Positions 1 to 7,043 of a stretch of DNA of 43,140 nt are shown here, piece by piece. The DNA is taken from assembly GCF_016863135.1 (NCBI RefSeq), contig NZ_BOOH01000011.1, positions 1 to 43,140 on the forward strand. The letters run 5' to 3'. The position numbers and the translations under genes were made by a program. Numbering within the stretch: position 1 is the first letter of the stretch; each line of letters starts with the position of its first letter. The DNA comes from Planobispora longispora. GTDB taxonomy: Bacteria > Actinomycetota > Actinomycetes > Streptosporangiales > Streptosporangiaceae. Below the pieces are notes generated by a model that made no database searches, was not told the DNA's origin, and saw nothing but the letters and a program-made list of their open reading frames with translations.

Positions 1-543
1 TCCGGTGGCGGGAGCGGCCCTCTCGGTTCGGGTGCTTCCTCCGGCGGGAGCGGCGGTTACGGTGGGAGCGGTCCCCGGGACGAGGCGTGGCGTCCTTCGC
101 GGCGGGCAGGCGCGGACCCCGCGCACGAGCAGGCGCAGGCCGAACCCCGTGACCGCGATCCCGGCCGCCACCAGCAGCGCCGCGCGTGCTCCCGGCGCCA
201 GCCGTACGGCCGAGCCCAGCAGGCCGAGCAGTGCCCCGGCCACGATGTGGGAGGCCAGCCGTCCGGTGAGGAACAGGCCGACGACCTTCGGATCGGAGGG
301 CTCGCCGGAATCGGGGGACGGGTGGCGGTCTCGGGTGCGGCGGTCTCGGGTGCGACGGGAGGAGGGCTCGTCGCCGTCCTGCCGGAGCGACTGAGGGGTG
401 TGGCAGTCCCGGCTGCGCGGGAAGGCGGGGGAGGGGCCGGAGATGAGGCCCGCGAGCAGGCCGCCCTGCACGGCCGTACACGACGCGGCGCCCGCCACCA
501 GGCCGGCGGCGAGCCCCCCGACGAACAGCGCGACCGGCCCCAC
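1..543 (-). CDS. TauE/SafE (UreH/DsbD-like) membrane protein, 5' part only
   Basis: Translating the minus strand from a GTG at 543 gives an open frame to the window edge. It starts with a hydrophobic segment (VGPVALFVGGLAAGLVAGAA) followed by S-C-x-A-V-Q-G-G-L-L-A-G, the signature of the first helix of actinobacterial TauE/SafE or UreH-like transmembrane proteins. A charged Arg/Ser-rich insert of about 40 residues (R-T-R-D-R repeated) follows. A second block with F-L-T-G-R-L-A-S-H and A-L-L-G-L-L-G, then a third helix, match the family's second and third helices. After that the frame turns Pro/Arg/Thr-rich, probably a cytoplasmic linker. Family members are thought to move metal ions or sulfur anions; the substrate cannot be read here. 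The 3' end lies outside the window. Confidence 0.6.
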   Translation of the reverse strand, partial: MGPVALFVGGLAAGLVAGAASCTAVQGGLLAGLISGPSPAFPRSRDCHTPQSLRQDGDEPSSRRTRDRRTRDRHPSPDSGEPSDPKVVGLFLTGRLASHIVAGALLGLLGSAVRLAPGARAALLVAAGIAVTGFGLRLLVRGVRACPPRRTPRLVPGTAPTVTAAPAGGSTRTERAAPATG

Positions 544-668
544 GCTCAGCGAGCGGCCGGGATCGCGATCCAGGTCCCCACGGCTCGACCGTAACCGCCC
601 TCACCGGGAACGAACAGTGACATTCTCATTACCCACCGCCACCGGCGGTCGTTCGGGACGGTGGGTGC

Positions 669-1298
669 TCAGGTCCGCTTGAGGGCCTTCTCGAAGATCG
701 AGGTGTCGAGGGTGAAATCGACGGGCGCGGGGAGGCGGAGCTCGCTGCCCACGGCGACGCGGGAGACCGTCTGGTACTCGCCTCCCTTGGGATCGCTGAA
801 GACGGTCACGGTGGCGGGGGTGGCGACGGGGTCGATGAGGAGCATGACGGGGATCAGCCCCATGGCGTAGAGGTCCGGCTTCCGCTCACGGTCGTCGATG
901 ACGCTGCCGGGTGAGACGATCTCGGCGACCATGATCAGACCGGAGGAGAGGAGTTCGCGCGTGCCCCAGCGCGGGCAGTCGGCCGGGGCCAGGACGAAGT
1001 CCGGCTCGACCGGCTCGCGGGAGCCGTCCATGCAGACGTCGACGTTGCCGCTGAAGCCGTCCCAATCCTTCTCTTCCATGAGAGGAAGCAGGGCGGCGTA
1101 CAGGCGCATGGCGATCCTGGCATGCTCGGGGGTGCCTACCGGACTCACTATCAGACTCCCGTTGATGACCTCGGTCCGCAGTCCGGGGAGCTGCGGGAGC
1201 GCGTCGAACAGCTCGCGCGCGGTGCTGGGCAGGGGCCGGGACGCGGTCTCGGGGGTGGGCCGCAGGTCGGCGGGCTGCCGTCGCGAGGTCATTACCAT
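669..1298 (-). CDS. Uma2 family endonuclease-like protein (DUF820)
   Basis: A protein of about 209 residues with the Uma2 / DUF820 restriction-like fold. The PD-(D/E)xK-type elements are visible: E-P-D-F-V (Asp near residue 100), V-A-E-I-V-S-P (Glu near 126) and Lys near 140 in R-K-P-D-L-Y, followed by Y-A-M-G-L-I-P and L-I-D-P typical of the family. Uma2 proteins occur in many copies in actinomycetes and cyanobacteria; their role is not settled. Three in-frame starts lie at 1304 (GTG), 1298 (ATG) and 1292 (ATG). GAAGGGA lies 9 nt from the ATG at 1298, so that start is preferred. The gene stands alone between convergent or tandem neighbours. Confidence 0.8.
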   Translation of the reverse strand: MVMTSRRQPADLRPTPETASRPLPSTARELFDALPQLPGLRTEVINGSLIVSPVGTPEHARIAMRLYAALLPLMEEKDWDGFSGNVDVCMDGSREPVEPDFVLAPADCPRWGTRELLSSGLIMVAEIVSPGSVIDDRERKPDLYAMGLIPVMLLIDPVATPATVTVFSDPKGGEYQTVSRVAVGSELRLPAPVDFTLDTSIFEKALKRT

Positions 1299-1314
1299 GA
1301 TCACGTGTCCCTTC

Positions 1315-1338
1315 GTGTTCCTGTGAACACGGTCAGTA
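1315..1338 (-). promoter_or_regulatory. Probable Uma2-gene promoter and leader hairpin
   Basis: Read on the minus strand, TGCAATACT gives an extended -10 (AATACT at 1338-1333). Just downstream an inverted repeat, GTGTTC and GAACAC separated by 4 nt (1315-1330), sits before the ribosome binding site. The arm order (GTTC first) is the reverse of an SOS box, so it is not a LexA site. Confidence 0.35.
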
Positions 1339-1368
1339 TTGCAAACACCTGATCGGATCGCGAGGCGT

Positions 1369-2016
1369 TCACGCCCAGCCGGGGCGGACCAGTCCGCTCT
1401 CGTAGGCGATGACGACGAGCTGGGCGCGGTCGCGGGCGCGCAGCTTCATCATGGTGCGGCTGACGTGGGTCTTGGCCGTGGCCGGGCTCATGAAGAGCCG
1501 CCCGGCGATCTCGTCGTTGGTCATGCCGGTGCCGACCAGGGCGAGGACCTCGCGTTCCCGGTCGGTGAGCGGGGACAGGTCCATGGAGGACTCGGGCCGC
1601 TTGGCGCGGCTGGCGTACTCGGCGATGAGGCGGCGGGTCACGCCGGGGGAGAGCAGGGCGTCGCCGGCGGCGACGACGCGGACGGCCTGGATCAGCTCGG
1701 CGGGCTCGGTGTCCTTGACCAGGAAGCCGCTGGCGCCGTTGCGCAGGGCCTCGAAGACGTACTCGTCGAGCTCGAACGTGGTCAGGATGATGATCTTCGG
1801 GCCGGGTGGCATCCGCCGGGTGGCCTCCAGGCCGTCCATGCCCGGCATCCGGACGTCCATCAGGATCACGTCCGGCCGGTGCTCGCCGGCCCGCGCGATG
1901 GCCTCGGCCCCGTCGGCGGCCTCGGCGACCACGGTCATCCCGGGCTGGGCGTCGAGCAGGGCCCGGAAACCGGCCCGGACCAGGGCCTGGTCGTCGGCGA
2001 GAACGATGCTGATCAC
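1369..2016 (-). CDS. NarL/FixJ-type response regulator
   Basis: A 215-residue two-domain regulator. The receiver domain (about 1-120) has the acidic pair D8-D9, phospho-acceptor D54 in I-L-M-D-V-R-M-P-G and Lys near 104 in F-L-V-K-D. The C-terminal LuxR-type HTH (about 148-210) contains L-T-D-R-E-R-E-V-L-A-L-V and the recognition region S-P-A-T-A-K-T-H-V. It lies 78 nt downstream of the histidine kinase on the same strand, so the two form a cognate two-component system, transcribed kinase first. Target genes are not evident; the divergent gamma-glutamyltransferase gene next to the kinase is a possible one. Confidence 0.93.
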   Translation of the reverse strand: MISIVLADDQALVRAGFRALLDAQPGMTVVAEAADGAEAIARAGEHRPDVILMDVRMPGMDGLEATRRMPPGPKIIILTTFELDEYVFEALRNGASGFLVKDTEPAELIQAVRVVAAGDALLSPGVTRRLIAEYASRAKRPESSMDLSPLTDREREVLALVGTGMTNDEIAGRLFMSPATAKTHVSRTMMKLRARDRAQLVVIAYESGLVRPGWA

Positions 2017-2094
2017 GTGTCGTCTCTTCCGGGGGTCACGGGGTCTCCTCCGATGGTCATGGTGTCCCCCCGGGGCATGGCGTCTGTTCCGCGG

Positions 2095-3216
2095 TCACGG
2101 CGTCTCCTCGGGGATCGGCAGCCGGGCCTCGACGCGGAAGCCCCGCCCGTGGCGCCCGGCGGTGAGCGTCCCCCCGAGGGCGGCGGCCCGCTCCTTCATC
2201 CCGGGGATGCCGTTGCCGCCGCCCAGGTTCTCGGCGGGCGTGCCCTCCCCGGAGTCGGTGATGCGGATGAGCAGCTCGCGGGCGCCGTACTCCAGCAGGA
2301 GCTCGACGGCGGAGCCGGGAGCGTGCCGGGCGACGTTGGTGAGGGACTCCTGCGCGATGCGGTACCCGGCCAGGTCCACCCCGGACGGGAGCGGCCTGGC
2401 CCGGCCGGTGACGCGCCGGGTGACGTCGAGGCCGCTCCGCCCGGCCAGCTCGTCGAGCCGGTCCAGCCCGCCCGCGGGGGAGCGCGGCGCGCCGTCGCGG
2501 AGCACGCCGATCAGCGAGCGCATCTCGGTGAGCACCTCCTTGGACGCCTGCTTGATCGTGGTGAGCGCGGTGCGGGCCTGCTCGGGGTGGTCGTCGATCA
2601 GGTGCAGCGCGGTGGAGGCCTGCACGTGGATGAGCGAGATGTTGTGGGCGAGCACGTCGTGCAGCTCCTGGGCCATGGTCAGCCGCTCCTCGCTGGCCTG
2701 CCGCCGCGACTCCTCCTCGGTCACCCTCGCGTGTTCGGCCGCCCGCTCCTTCCTGGCCCGGACGAACTCGCCCACGGCCAGGACGATCCCCATGACGGCC
2801 GCGATGGCGATGGTGTGCCACAGCCCCGGGCTGGGGACGGGCGCCAGCCAGTTCGTGTAGACGACGAAGAACGCGTAGGCCACGACCGAGGCGGCCCAGG
2901 CGACGCGCCGGTGGCCGAGGACGACGGTGAAGTAGAGCGCGATGACGGGGCTGAAGAAGATCGGGCCGTAGGCGTGGCCCCGGATGATGAAGACGAAGGT
3001 CGTGGCGAGCGTGACGAGCAGGGTGGACACCGGGTGGCTGCGCCGCATGGCCAGGGCGAGCGGCCCGGCCAGCAGCAGGGAGACGCCGAACGGGTCCGCC
3101 GGGAGGCGGTCCGGCTGGTTGTCCTCCGCCCCGTAATTGGACGCGACCTGGGCGGCTCCCACGATGAGCGGGAGCATCCGGTCGGTCCAGCGGGGTCGGG
3201 TGCGCACGCCCAGCAC
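2095..3216 (-). CDS. NarL-family sensor histidine kinase
   Basis: Membrane histidine kinase of the HisKA_3 class. Four or five hydrophobic segments fill the N-terminal half with no sizeable extracellular domain, a layout common in actinobacterial DesK-like sensors. A cytoplasmic helix then leads to the dimerisation/phosphoacceptor motif E-L-H-D-V-L-A-H-N (first His is the phospho-site). The HATPase_c part shows N-V-x-R-H-A (N box), D-S-G-E-G and G-G-N-G-I-P-G-M-K-E-R. The open frame extends up to 3333, but its first 40 residues are Pro/Gly/Ala-rich and unlike the family. A GTG at 3216, preceded by TAGGGT, gives a normal N-terminus and may be leaderless. Confidence 0.9.
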   Translation of the reverse strand: MLGVRTRPRWTDRMLPLIVGAAQVASNYGAEDNQPDRLPADPFGVSLLLAGPLALAMRRSHPVSTLLVTLATTFVFIIRGHAYGPIFFSPVIALYFTVVLGHRRVAWAASVVAYAFFVVYTNWLAPVPSPGLWHTIAIAAVMGIVLAVGEFVRARKERAAEHARVTEEESRRQASEERLTMAQELHDVLAHNISLIHVQASTALHLIDDHPEQARTALTTIKQASKEVLTEMRSLIGVLRDGAPRSPAGGLDRLDELAGRSGLDVTRRVTGRARPLPSGVDLAGYRIAQESLTNVARHAPGSAVELLLEYGARELLIRITDSGEGTPAENLGGGNGIPGMKERAAALGGTLTAGRHGRGFRVEARLPIPEETP

Positions 3217-3398
3217 CCTATGCCCGCCCGCCGGCCCGGGCGTCCGCCCTGCGGGGCAGGGGGCGCTACATCCTCCGGCGTACGGAACTTCCGGAGCACG
3301 GCCCCCGGTGGCACGGACATTCCCCGTGAGCACAGGACTTCTCAGAAGTACAGAGCTGACAAACCTGACAAGCTGGGTAAAGCTCTCCGCAGGAGGTC

Positions 3399-5273
3399 AT
3401 GATGATCGCTCATCGCTTCGCGGTACCGCTCGCCGGAGTCCTGTTCGGAAGCTCTGTCCTGATCGCGTCGCCCGCCACGGCGGTGACGCCGTCGATCAAG
3501 CCGGCGGCCGGTCCCGCGGCCGGATCCGTGTCCGGGCCGCCGCCGGTGGCCGGAGGCGGGCGGCGGGAGAAGAGTCCCGTCGCCGAGGGGTACGGCGGAG
3601 CCGTCTCCACCGTCGATCTGGACGCCAGCGAGGCGGCGCTGAAGGTGCTGCGGCGCGGAGGCAACGCGATGGACGCGGCGATCGCGGGGGCGGCCACGCT
3701 CGGCGTCACCGAGCCCTACTCCGCCGGGCTGGCCGGGGGCGGGTTCATCGTCTACTACGACGCCCGGCGGGGACGGATCCACACGATCGACGGCCGTGAG
3801 ACGGCGCCCCGGGCGATGACCCCGACCTCCCTGGAGGGCATCCCGTTCGAGCAGGCCGTCACCAGCGGGCTCTCCGCCGGGGTGCCGGGCAGCGTGGCGC
3901 AGTGGGAGCTGGCGCTGCGCCGGTTCGGCACGATCTCGCTCCGGCAGGCGCTGCGGCCCGCGATCGAGGTGGCGCGCGAGGGGTTCACGGTCGATCAGAC
4001 CTTCCACGACCAGACGGCCGCCAACGCCGCCCGGTTCAAGGACTTCACCTCCAGCGCCGCGCTCTTCCTGCCCGGCGGCGCGCCGCCCCCGGTCGGCTCC
4101 ACGTTCCGCAACCCCGAGCTGGCCGAGACCTACCGCCTGCTCGGCCGGTACGGCGGCGGCTGGCTGTACGGCGGCGGCCTCGGCGTCGAGATCGTGGACA
4201 CCGTCAAGAATCCGCCGGTCACCCCGGGCTCCACCAGGAGCGTCCGGCCCGGCCTGATGGAGGTGCGGGACCTGACGGCCTACCGGGCCCTGGAGCGCCC
4301 GCCCACGAAGATGACCTACAAGGGCATGGACGTGTACGGCATGGCGCCGCCGTCCTCGGGCGGCTCGACGGTCGGCGAGGCGCTCAACATCCTGGAGGCC
4401 CTCCCCGAGGCGGGCGTGCACGAGTACCTGGAGGCGTCCCGGCTGGCCTTCGCCGACCGGGGGAAGTACGTCGGCGACGTCCCCGGCGTGCCGCTGCGGG
4501 AGCTGCTGTCCGACGGGTTCGCCAAGGAGCGCGCCTGCCTGATCGGCGATCGGGCGATGCCGCACCCGGCCCCGCCCGGGAACCCCGACGGGGCCTACGA
4601 GCCGTGCCCGCCCGCCTCGCCCTCGCCCGCCCCGTCCCCGGACTCTTCCGTGCCTCCCCCGTCTCCGGCGTCTCCGGGGCGGGGCGCGGAGCCGCCGGCG
4701 GAGGGACCGGAGACCACCCACCTGGTCGTGACGGACCGCTGGGGCAACGTGGTCGCCTACAACATCACCATCGAGTCCACCGGCGGCAACGGCATCGTCG
4801 TCCCCGGGCGCGGCTTCCTGCTCAACAATGAGCTGACCGACTTCACCTTCGGCCCGGCCCCGGGCGACTCGAACCTGCCCGGCCCGGGCAAGCGCCCCCG
4901 CTCGTCCATGGCCCCGACGATCGTCCTCGCCGAGGGCAAGCCCCTGCTCGCCCTCGGCTCGCCCGGCGGATCGACGATCATCACGACCGTGCTGCAGATC
5001 CTCGTCAACCGCTGGGAGCTGGGCATGCCCCTGCCCGAGGCGCTCGCCGCCCCCCGGGCCACCCAGCGCAACACCGCCCAGACCCAGGCCGAGCAGGGCT
5101 TCCTCGACCGCTACGGCGCCGAGCTGACGGCCAGGGGGCACAGCTTCGCCCTCAACCCGGAGATCGGCGCGGCCACCGCGGTGGAGTTCCTCGGCCGCGG
5201 CAGACTCCAGGCCGTCGCCGAGCCCTCCCGGCGGGGAGGAGGCAGCGCCCTGGTCGTCGTCCCGGCCCGCTGA
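3399..5273 (+). CDS. ggt: Gamma-glutamyltransferase, secreted
   Basis: A 624-residue precursor of the Ntn-hydrolase gamma-glutamyltranspeptidase family, which hydrolyses or transfers the gamma-glutamyl group of glutathione and related amides. A Sec-type signal peptide covers residues 1-28 (ends S-P-A-T-A). The large subunit has G-G-N-A-M-D-A-A-I-A and A-G-G-G-F-I-V. The small subunit would start at the autocatalytic nucleophile Thr439 in E-T-T-H-L-V-V-T-D, followed by L-L-N-N-E-L-T-D-F and P-G-G-S-T-I-I-T-T. A Pro/Ser-rich stretch (about 402-437) precedes the cleavage site. AGGAGG lies upstream of tandem ATGs at 3399/3402. Transcribed divergently from the two-component system. Confidence 0.95.
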   Translation: MMIAHRFAVPLAGVLFGSSVLIASPATAVTPSIKPAAGPAAGSVSGPPPVAGGGRREKSPVAEGYGGAVSTVDLDASEAALKVLRRGGNAMDAAIAGAATLGVTEPYSAGLAGGGFIVYYDARRGRIHTIDGRETAPRAMTPTSLEGIPFEQAVTSGLSAGVPGSVAQWELALRRFGTISLRQALRPAIEVAREGFTVDQTFHDQTAANAARFKDFTSSAALFLPGGAPPPVGSTFRNPELAETYRLLGRYGGGWLYGGGLGVEIVDTVKNPPVTPGSTRSVRPGLMEVRDLTAYRALERPPTKMTYKGMDVYGMAPPSSGGSTVGEALNILEALPEAGVHEYLEASRLAFADRGKYVGDVPGVPLRELLSDGFAKERACLIGDRAMPHPAPPGNPDGAYEPCPPASPSPAPSPDSSVPPPSPASPGRGAEPPAEGPETTHLVVTDRWGNVVAYNITIESTGGNGIVVPGRGFLLNNELTDFTFGPAPGDSNLPGPGKRPRSSMAPTIVLAEGKPLLALGSPGGSTIITTVLQILVNRWELGMPLPEALAAPRATQRNTAQTQAEQGFLDRYGAELTARGHSFALNPEIGAATAVEFLGRGRLQAVAEPSRRGGGSALVVVPAR

Positions 5274-5277
5274 CCGC

Positions 5278-5309
5278 CTCGCCGGGGGCGGTACGGCGTC
5301 CCCGGCGAG
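5278..5309 (+). terminator. Hairpin terminator after ggt
   Basis: Perfect 10-bp stem CTCGCCGGGG / CCCCGGCGAG with a 12-nt loop, starting within 5 nt of the ggt stop codon. No T-tract follows, as is usual in actinomycetes. Confidence 0.6.
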
Positions 5310-5325
5310 AAGGCCCCTCTCTTCG

Positions 5326-5421
5326 GAGGCGGTTCTCGGACGCACCGGTGAGGCGGTTCTCGGACGCACCGGTGAGGCGGTTCTCGGACGCACCGGCGAG
5401 GTGGCTCTCGGACGCACCGGC
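5326..5421. repeat. 24-bp tandem repeat, four units
   Basis: Four head-to-tail 24-bp units; each begins GAGGCGG or GAGGTGG and ends with GGACGCACCGG(T/C). Units 1 and 2 are identical, unit 3 differs at its last base, and unit 4 has two further changes. The repeat lies in the 311-bp gap between ggt and the MarR gene. The 24-bp period keeps a reading frame open on the minus strand, but no gene is otherwise supported there. Confidence 0.85.
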
Positions 5422-5584
5422 ACGGTGATCACCCGGCTCCCGGGCTCTCCTCCGCCGGCGCCGGTACGGTGGGAGGCGGCGCGGTGTTTTCGGCGCCGCC
5501 GTACGGCGGGTGCCCGTCCGCGGGGCGCGATGCCTAGGATTCCGGGAGTCCGCACTGCTGAGGATTCCGGGGGAGGGTGAACCG

Positions 5585-6199
5585 GTGGACGTGGGCCAGC
5601 CCGTGGAGGTGCCGGGGCCGCCACGCGACGAGCAGTTGCTCGCGGGGCTGGCGAGGCTGGGACAGGCGGTGCGGATGAGCGCCTGGCGCAACGCGGGACC
5701 CCATGGACTGACACCCCTCCAAGCCGACATCCTGACGTTCCTCGCCGGGGACGATCGCCCCCGGCGGCAGGGAGAGGTCGTCGCGGCTCTGGCCTCGACC
5801 GCGCCGACGGTCAGTGACGCCATGCGGGCCCTCACCGGCAAAGGGCTGGTGGGAAAGGCCAGGGACGCGGCCGACGCCCGCGCCTTCGTGCTCACTCTCA
5901 CCGACGCGGGGCGGCAGGAGGCGGCTCGGCTGAGCGTCGTTCCGGAACCGCTGCGGGCGGCCGTGGCCGCACTGGACCCCGGTGATCTCGCGGCGATGTT
6001 GCGCGGGGCGGCCACGATGATGCGAGAGCTGCAGGAACGCCGGGCGATCCCGATCTCCCGGATGTGCGTGACCTGCCGTTTCTACCGTCCCGACGCGCAT
6101 CCGGAGGATCCGGGTCAGCCGCATCACTGCATGTTCGTGGACGCTCCCTTCGGCGACGGAGAACTCCGTCTCGACTGCCCGGACCACGAGCCCGCCTGA
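5585..6199 (+). CDS. MarR-family regulator with C-terminal Cys/His cluster
   Basis: A 204-residue winged-helix protein. Residues about 40-120 form the MarR domain (L-T-P-L-Q-A-D-I-L, T-A-P-T-V-S-D-A-M-R-A-L, and a wing with D-A-A-D-A-R-A-F). The last 45 residues add C161-x2-C164, H180-H181-C182 and C198-P-D-H, a set of possible metal or Fe-S ligands absent from classical MarR. Similar tails are known in other MarR-type proteins, but I cannot assign the ligand. The start is a GTG at 5585 with GGGAGGG 7 nt upstream. The AhpD-like gene follows 166 bp later behind its own operator-bearing promoter, which makes this protein its likely regulator (inference). Confidence 0.85.
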   Translation: MDVGQPVEVPGPPRDEQLLAGLARLGQAVRMSAWRNAGPHGLTPLQADILTFLAGDDRPRRQGEVVAALASTAPTVSDAMRALTGKGLVGKARDAADARAFVLTLTDAGRQEAARLSVVPEPLRAAVAALDPGDLAAMLRGAATMMRELQERRAIPISRMCVTCRFYRPDAHPEDPGQPHHCMFVDAPFGDGELRLDCPDHEPA

Positions 6200-6300
6200 C
6201 CGCGAGCCCGCCTGATCCCGCGGTTCATCCGTCCATGTGAACGGTTCACCCGGTGGAGGGGCCGTTCGTGTCCTCGGTCCTCGAAGACCCAGCCCGGAGG

Positions 6301-6341
6301 TTGAATATTTGGCACTGCCAAGTATAGTTGGCAGTGCCAAA
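6301..6341 (+). promoter_or_regulatory. Promoter with two palindromic operators before the AhpD-like gene
   Basis: A sigma-70-like promoter is visible: TTGAAT (6301-6306), 16-bp spacer, TATAGT (6323-6328). Two near-identical 13-bp palindromes frame the -10: TTGGCACTGCCAA (6309-6321) and TTGGCAGTGCCAA (6328-6340), centres 19 bp apart. Together they also form a larger perfect inverted repeat with 14-bp arms. This placement fits direct repression by a dimeric regulator, most simply the MarR protein just upstream. Confidence 0.8.
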
Positions 6342-6365
6342 CGTTGATTCCCGTGAGGAGTTCCC

Positions 6366-6920
6366 ATGCCTCGTCTGTCCGTCGTCGATCCGGCCACCGC
6401 GAACCCGGAGGCCCGCGTTCTGCTCGGCAAGATCGAGCGCGCGCTCGGCGCGACCCCCAACATGATGCGCGCCATGGCCGCCTCCCCGGCGGTTCTGGAC
6501 GCCTATCTGGCCTTCAGCGGAGCCCTGGCCAAGGGGCGGCTCTCCGCCGCGGTCCGCGAGCAGCTCGCGCTGGTCGCGGCCGTGGAGAACAGCTGCGAGT
6601 ACTGTCTGGCGGCGCACACCGTCCTCGGTGAGCGGGCGGGCGTCAGCGGGGCCGACCTGGAGGCCGGGCTCGACGCCGACGCCGGTGATCCGGCCGTGGC
6701 CGCCGCCCTCCGCTTCGCCCGCGCGGTGATCCGCAACCGCGGCTTCGTCTCCGACGCCGACCTCGCGGACGTCCGTGCCGCAGGTTACGGCGACGGCGAG
6801 ATCGGTGAGATCATCGGCGCGGTCGCGCTCAATGTCTTCACCAACTACTTCAACTCCGTCGGCCAGACCGAGCTGGACTTCCCGCCGGTGGAACTGCCCG
6901 CCAAGCCCGCCGACGCCTGA
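6366..6920 (+). CDS. Carboxymuconolactone decarboxylase / AhpD-like protein
   Basis: A 184-residue alpha-helical protein of the CMD/AhpD family. The redox motif C77-E-Y-C80 with H84 (E-N-S-C-E-Y-C-L-A-A-H) is that of AhpD-type alkylhydroperoxidase-like proteins, which reduce peroxides or act as thiol-disulfide adaptors. The sequence before it (residues 60-76: L-S-A-A-V-R-E-Q-L-A-L-V) also matches the family. A GAGGAG ribosome binding site precedes the ATG. Expression is probably controlled by the operator pair at 6309-6340, so a redox or electrophile signal sensed by the upstream MarR protein is plausible. The physiological substrate is unknown. Confidence 0.9.
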   Translation: MPRLSVVDPATANPEARVLLGKIERALGATPNMMRAMAASPAVLDAYLAFSGALAKGRLSAAVREQLALVAAVENSCEYCLAAHTVLGERAGVSGADLEAGLDADAGDPAVAAALRFARAVIRNRGFVSDADLADVRAAGYGDGEIGEIIGAVALNVFTNYFNSVGQTELDFPPVELPAKPADA

Positions 6921-6966
6921 CTCGCCCACGCCGCGTGACCGTCCGGGTCGCGTGACCGGTCCGCAT

Positions 6967-7011
6967 GCGCGCCGTACGGCCTCCGTCTCAGGGGGAGGCC
7001 GTACGGCGCGC
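6967..7011. terminator. Bidirectional hairpin terminator
   Basis: Perfect 18-bp stem GCGCGCCGTACGGCCTCC (6967-6984) and its complement (6994-7011), with a 9-nt loop. It lies between the convergent AhpD-like gene and the monooxygenase gene and can serve both. Confidence 0.85.
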
Positions 7012-7043
7012 CGTGCCCGGCGAGTGATCCCGGCGGGCGGAGC

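Noticed and set aside
616-630. Zur/Fur-like box upstream of the TauE-type gene
   Set aside because: The minus strand reads AATGAGAATGTCACT, only one convincing half-site; too weak to list.
5-682. Plus-strand frames at the left edge
   Set aside because: Arg/Pro-rich shadows of the partial TauE/SafE-type gene on the minus strand.
1315-1330. SOS/LexA box
   Set aside because: The repeat is GTTC-N4-GAAC, the reverse of the actinobacterial GAAC-N4-GTTC consensus.
1339-3402. Long plus-strand frame over the two-component genes
   Set aside because: Gly/Asp/Val/Arg-rich composition without motifs; a shadow of the minus-strand regulator and kinase.
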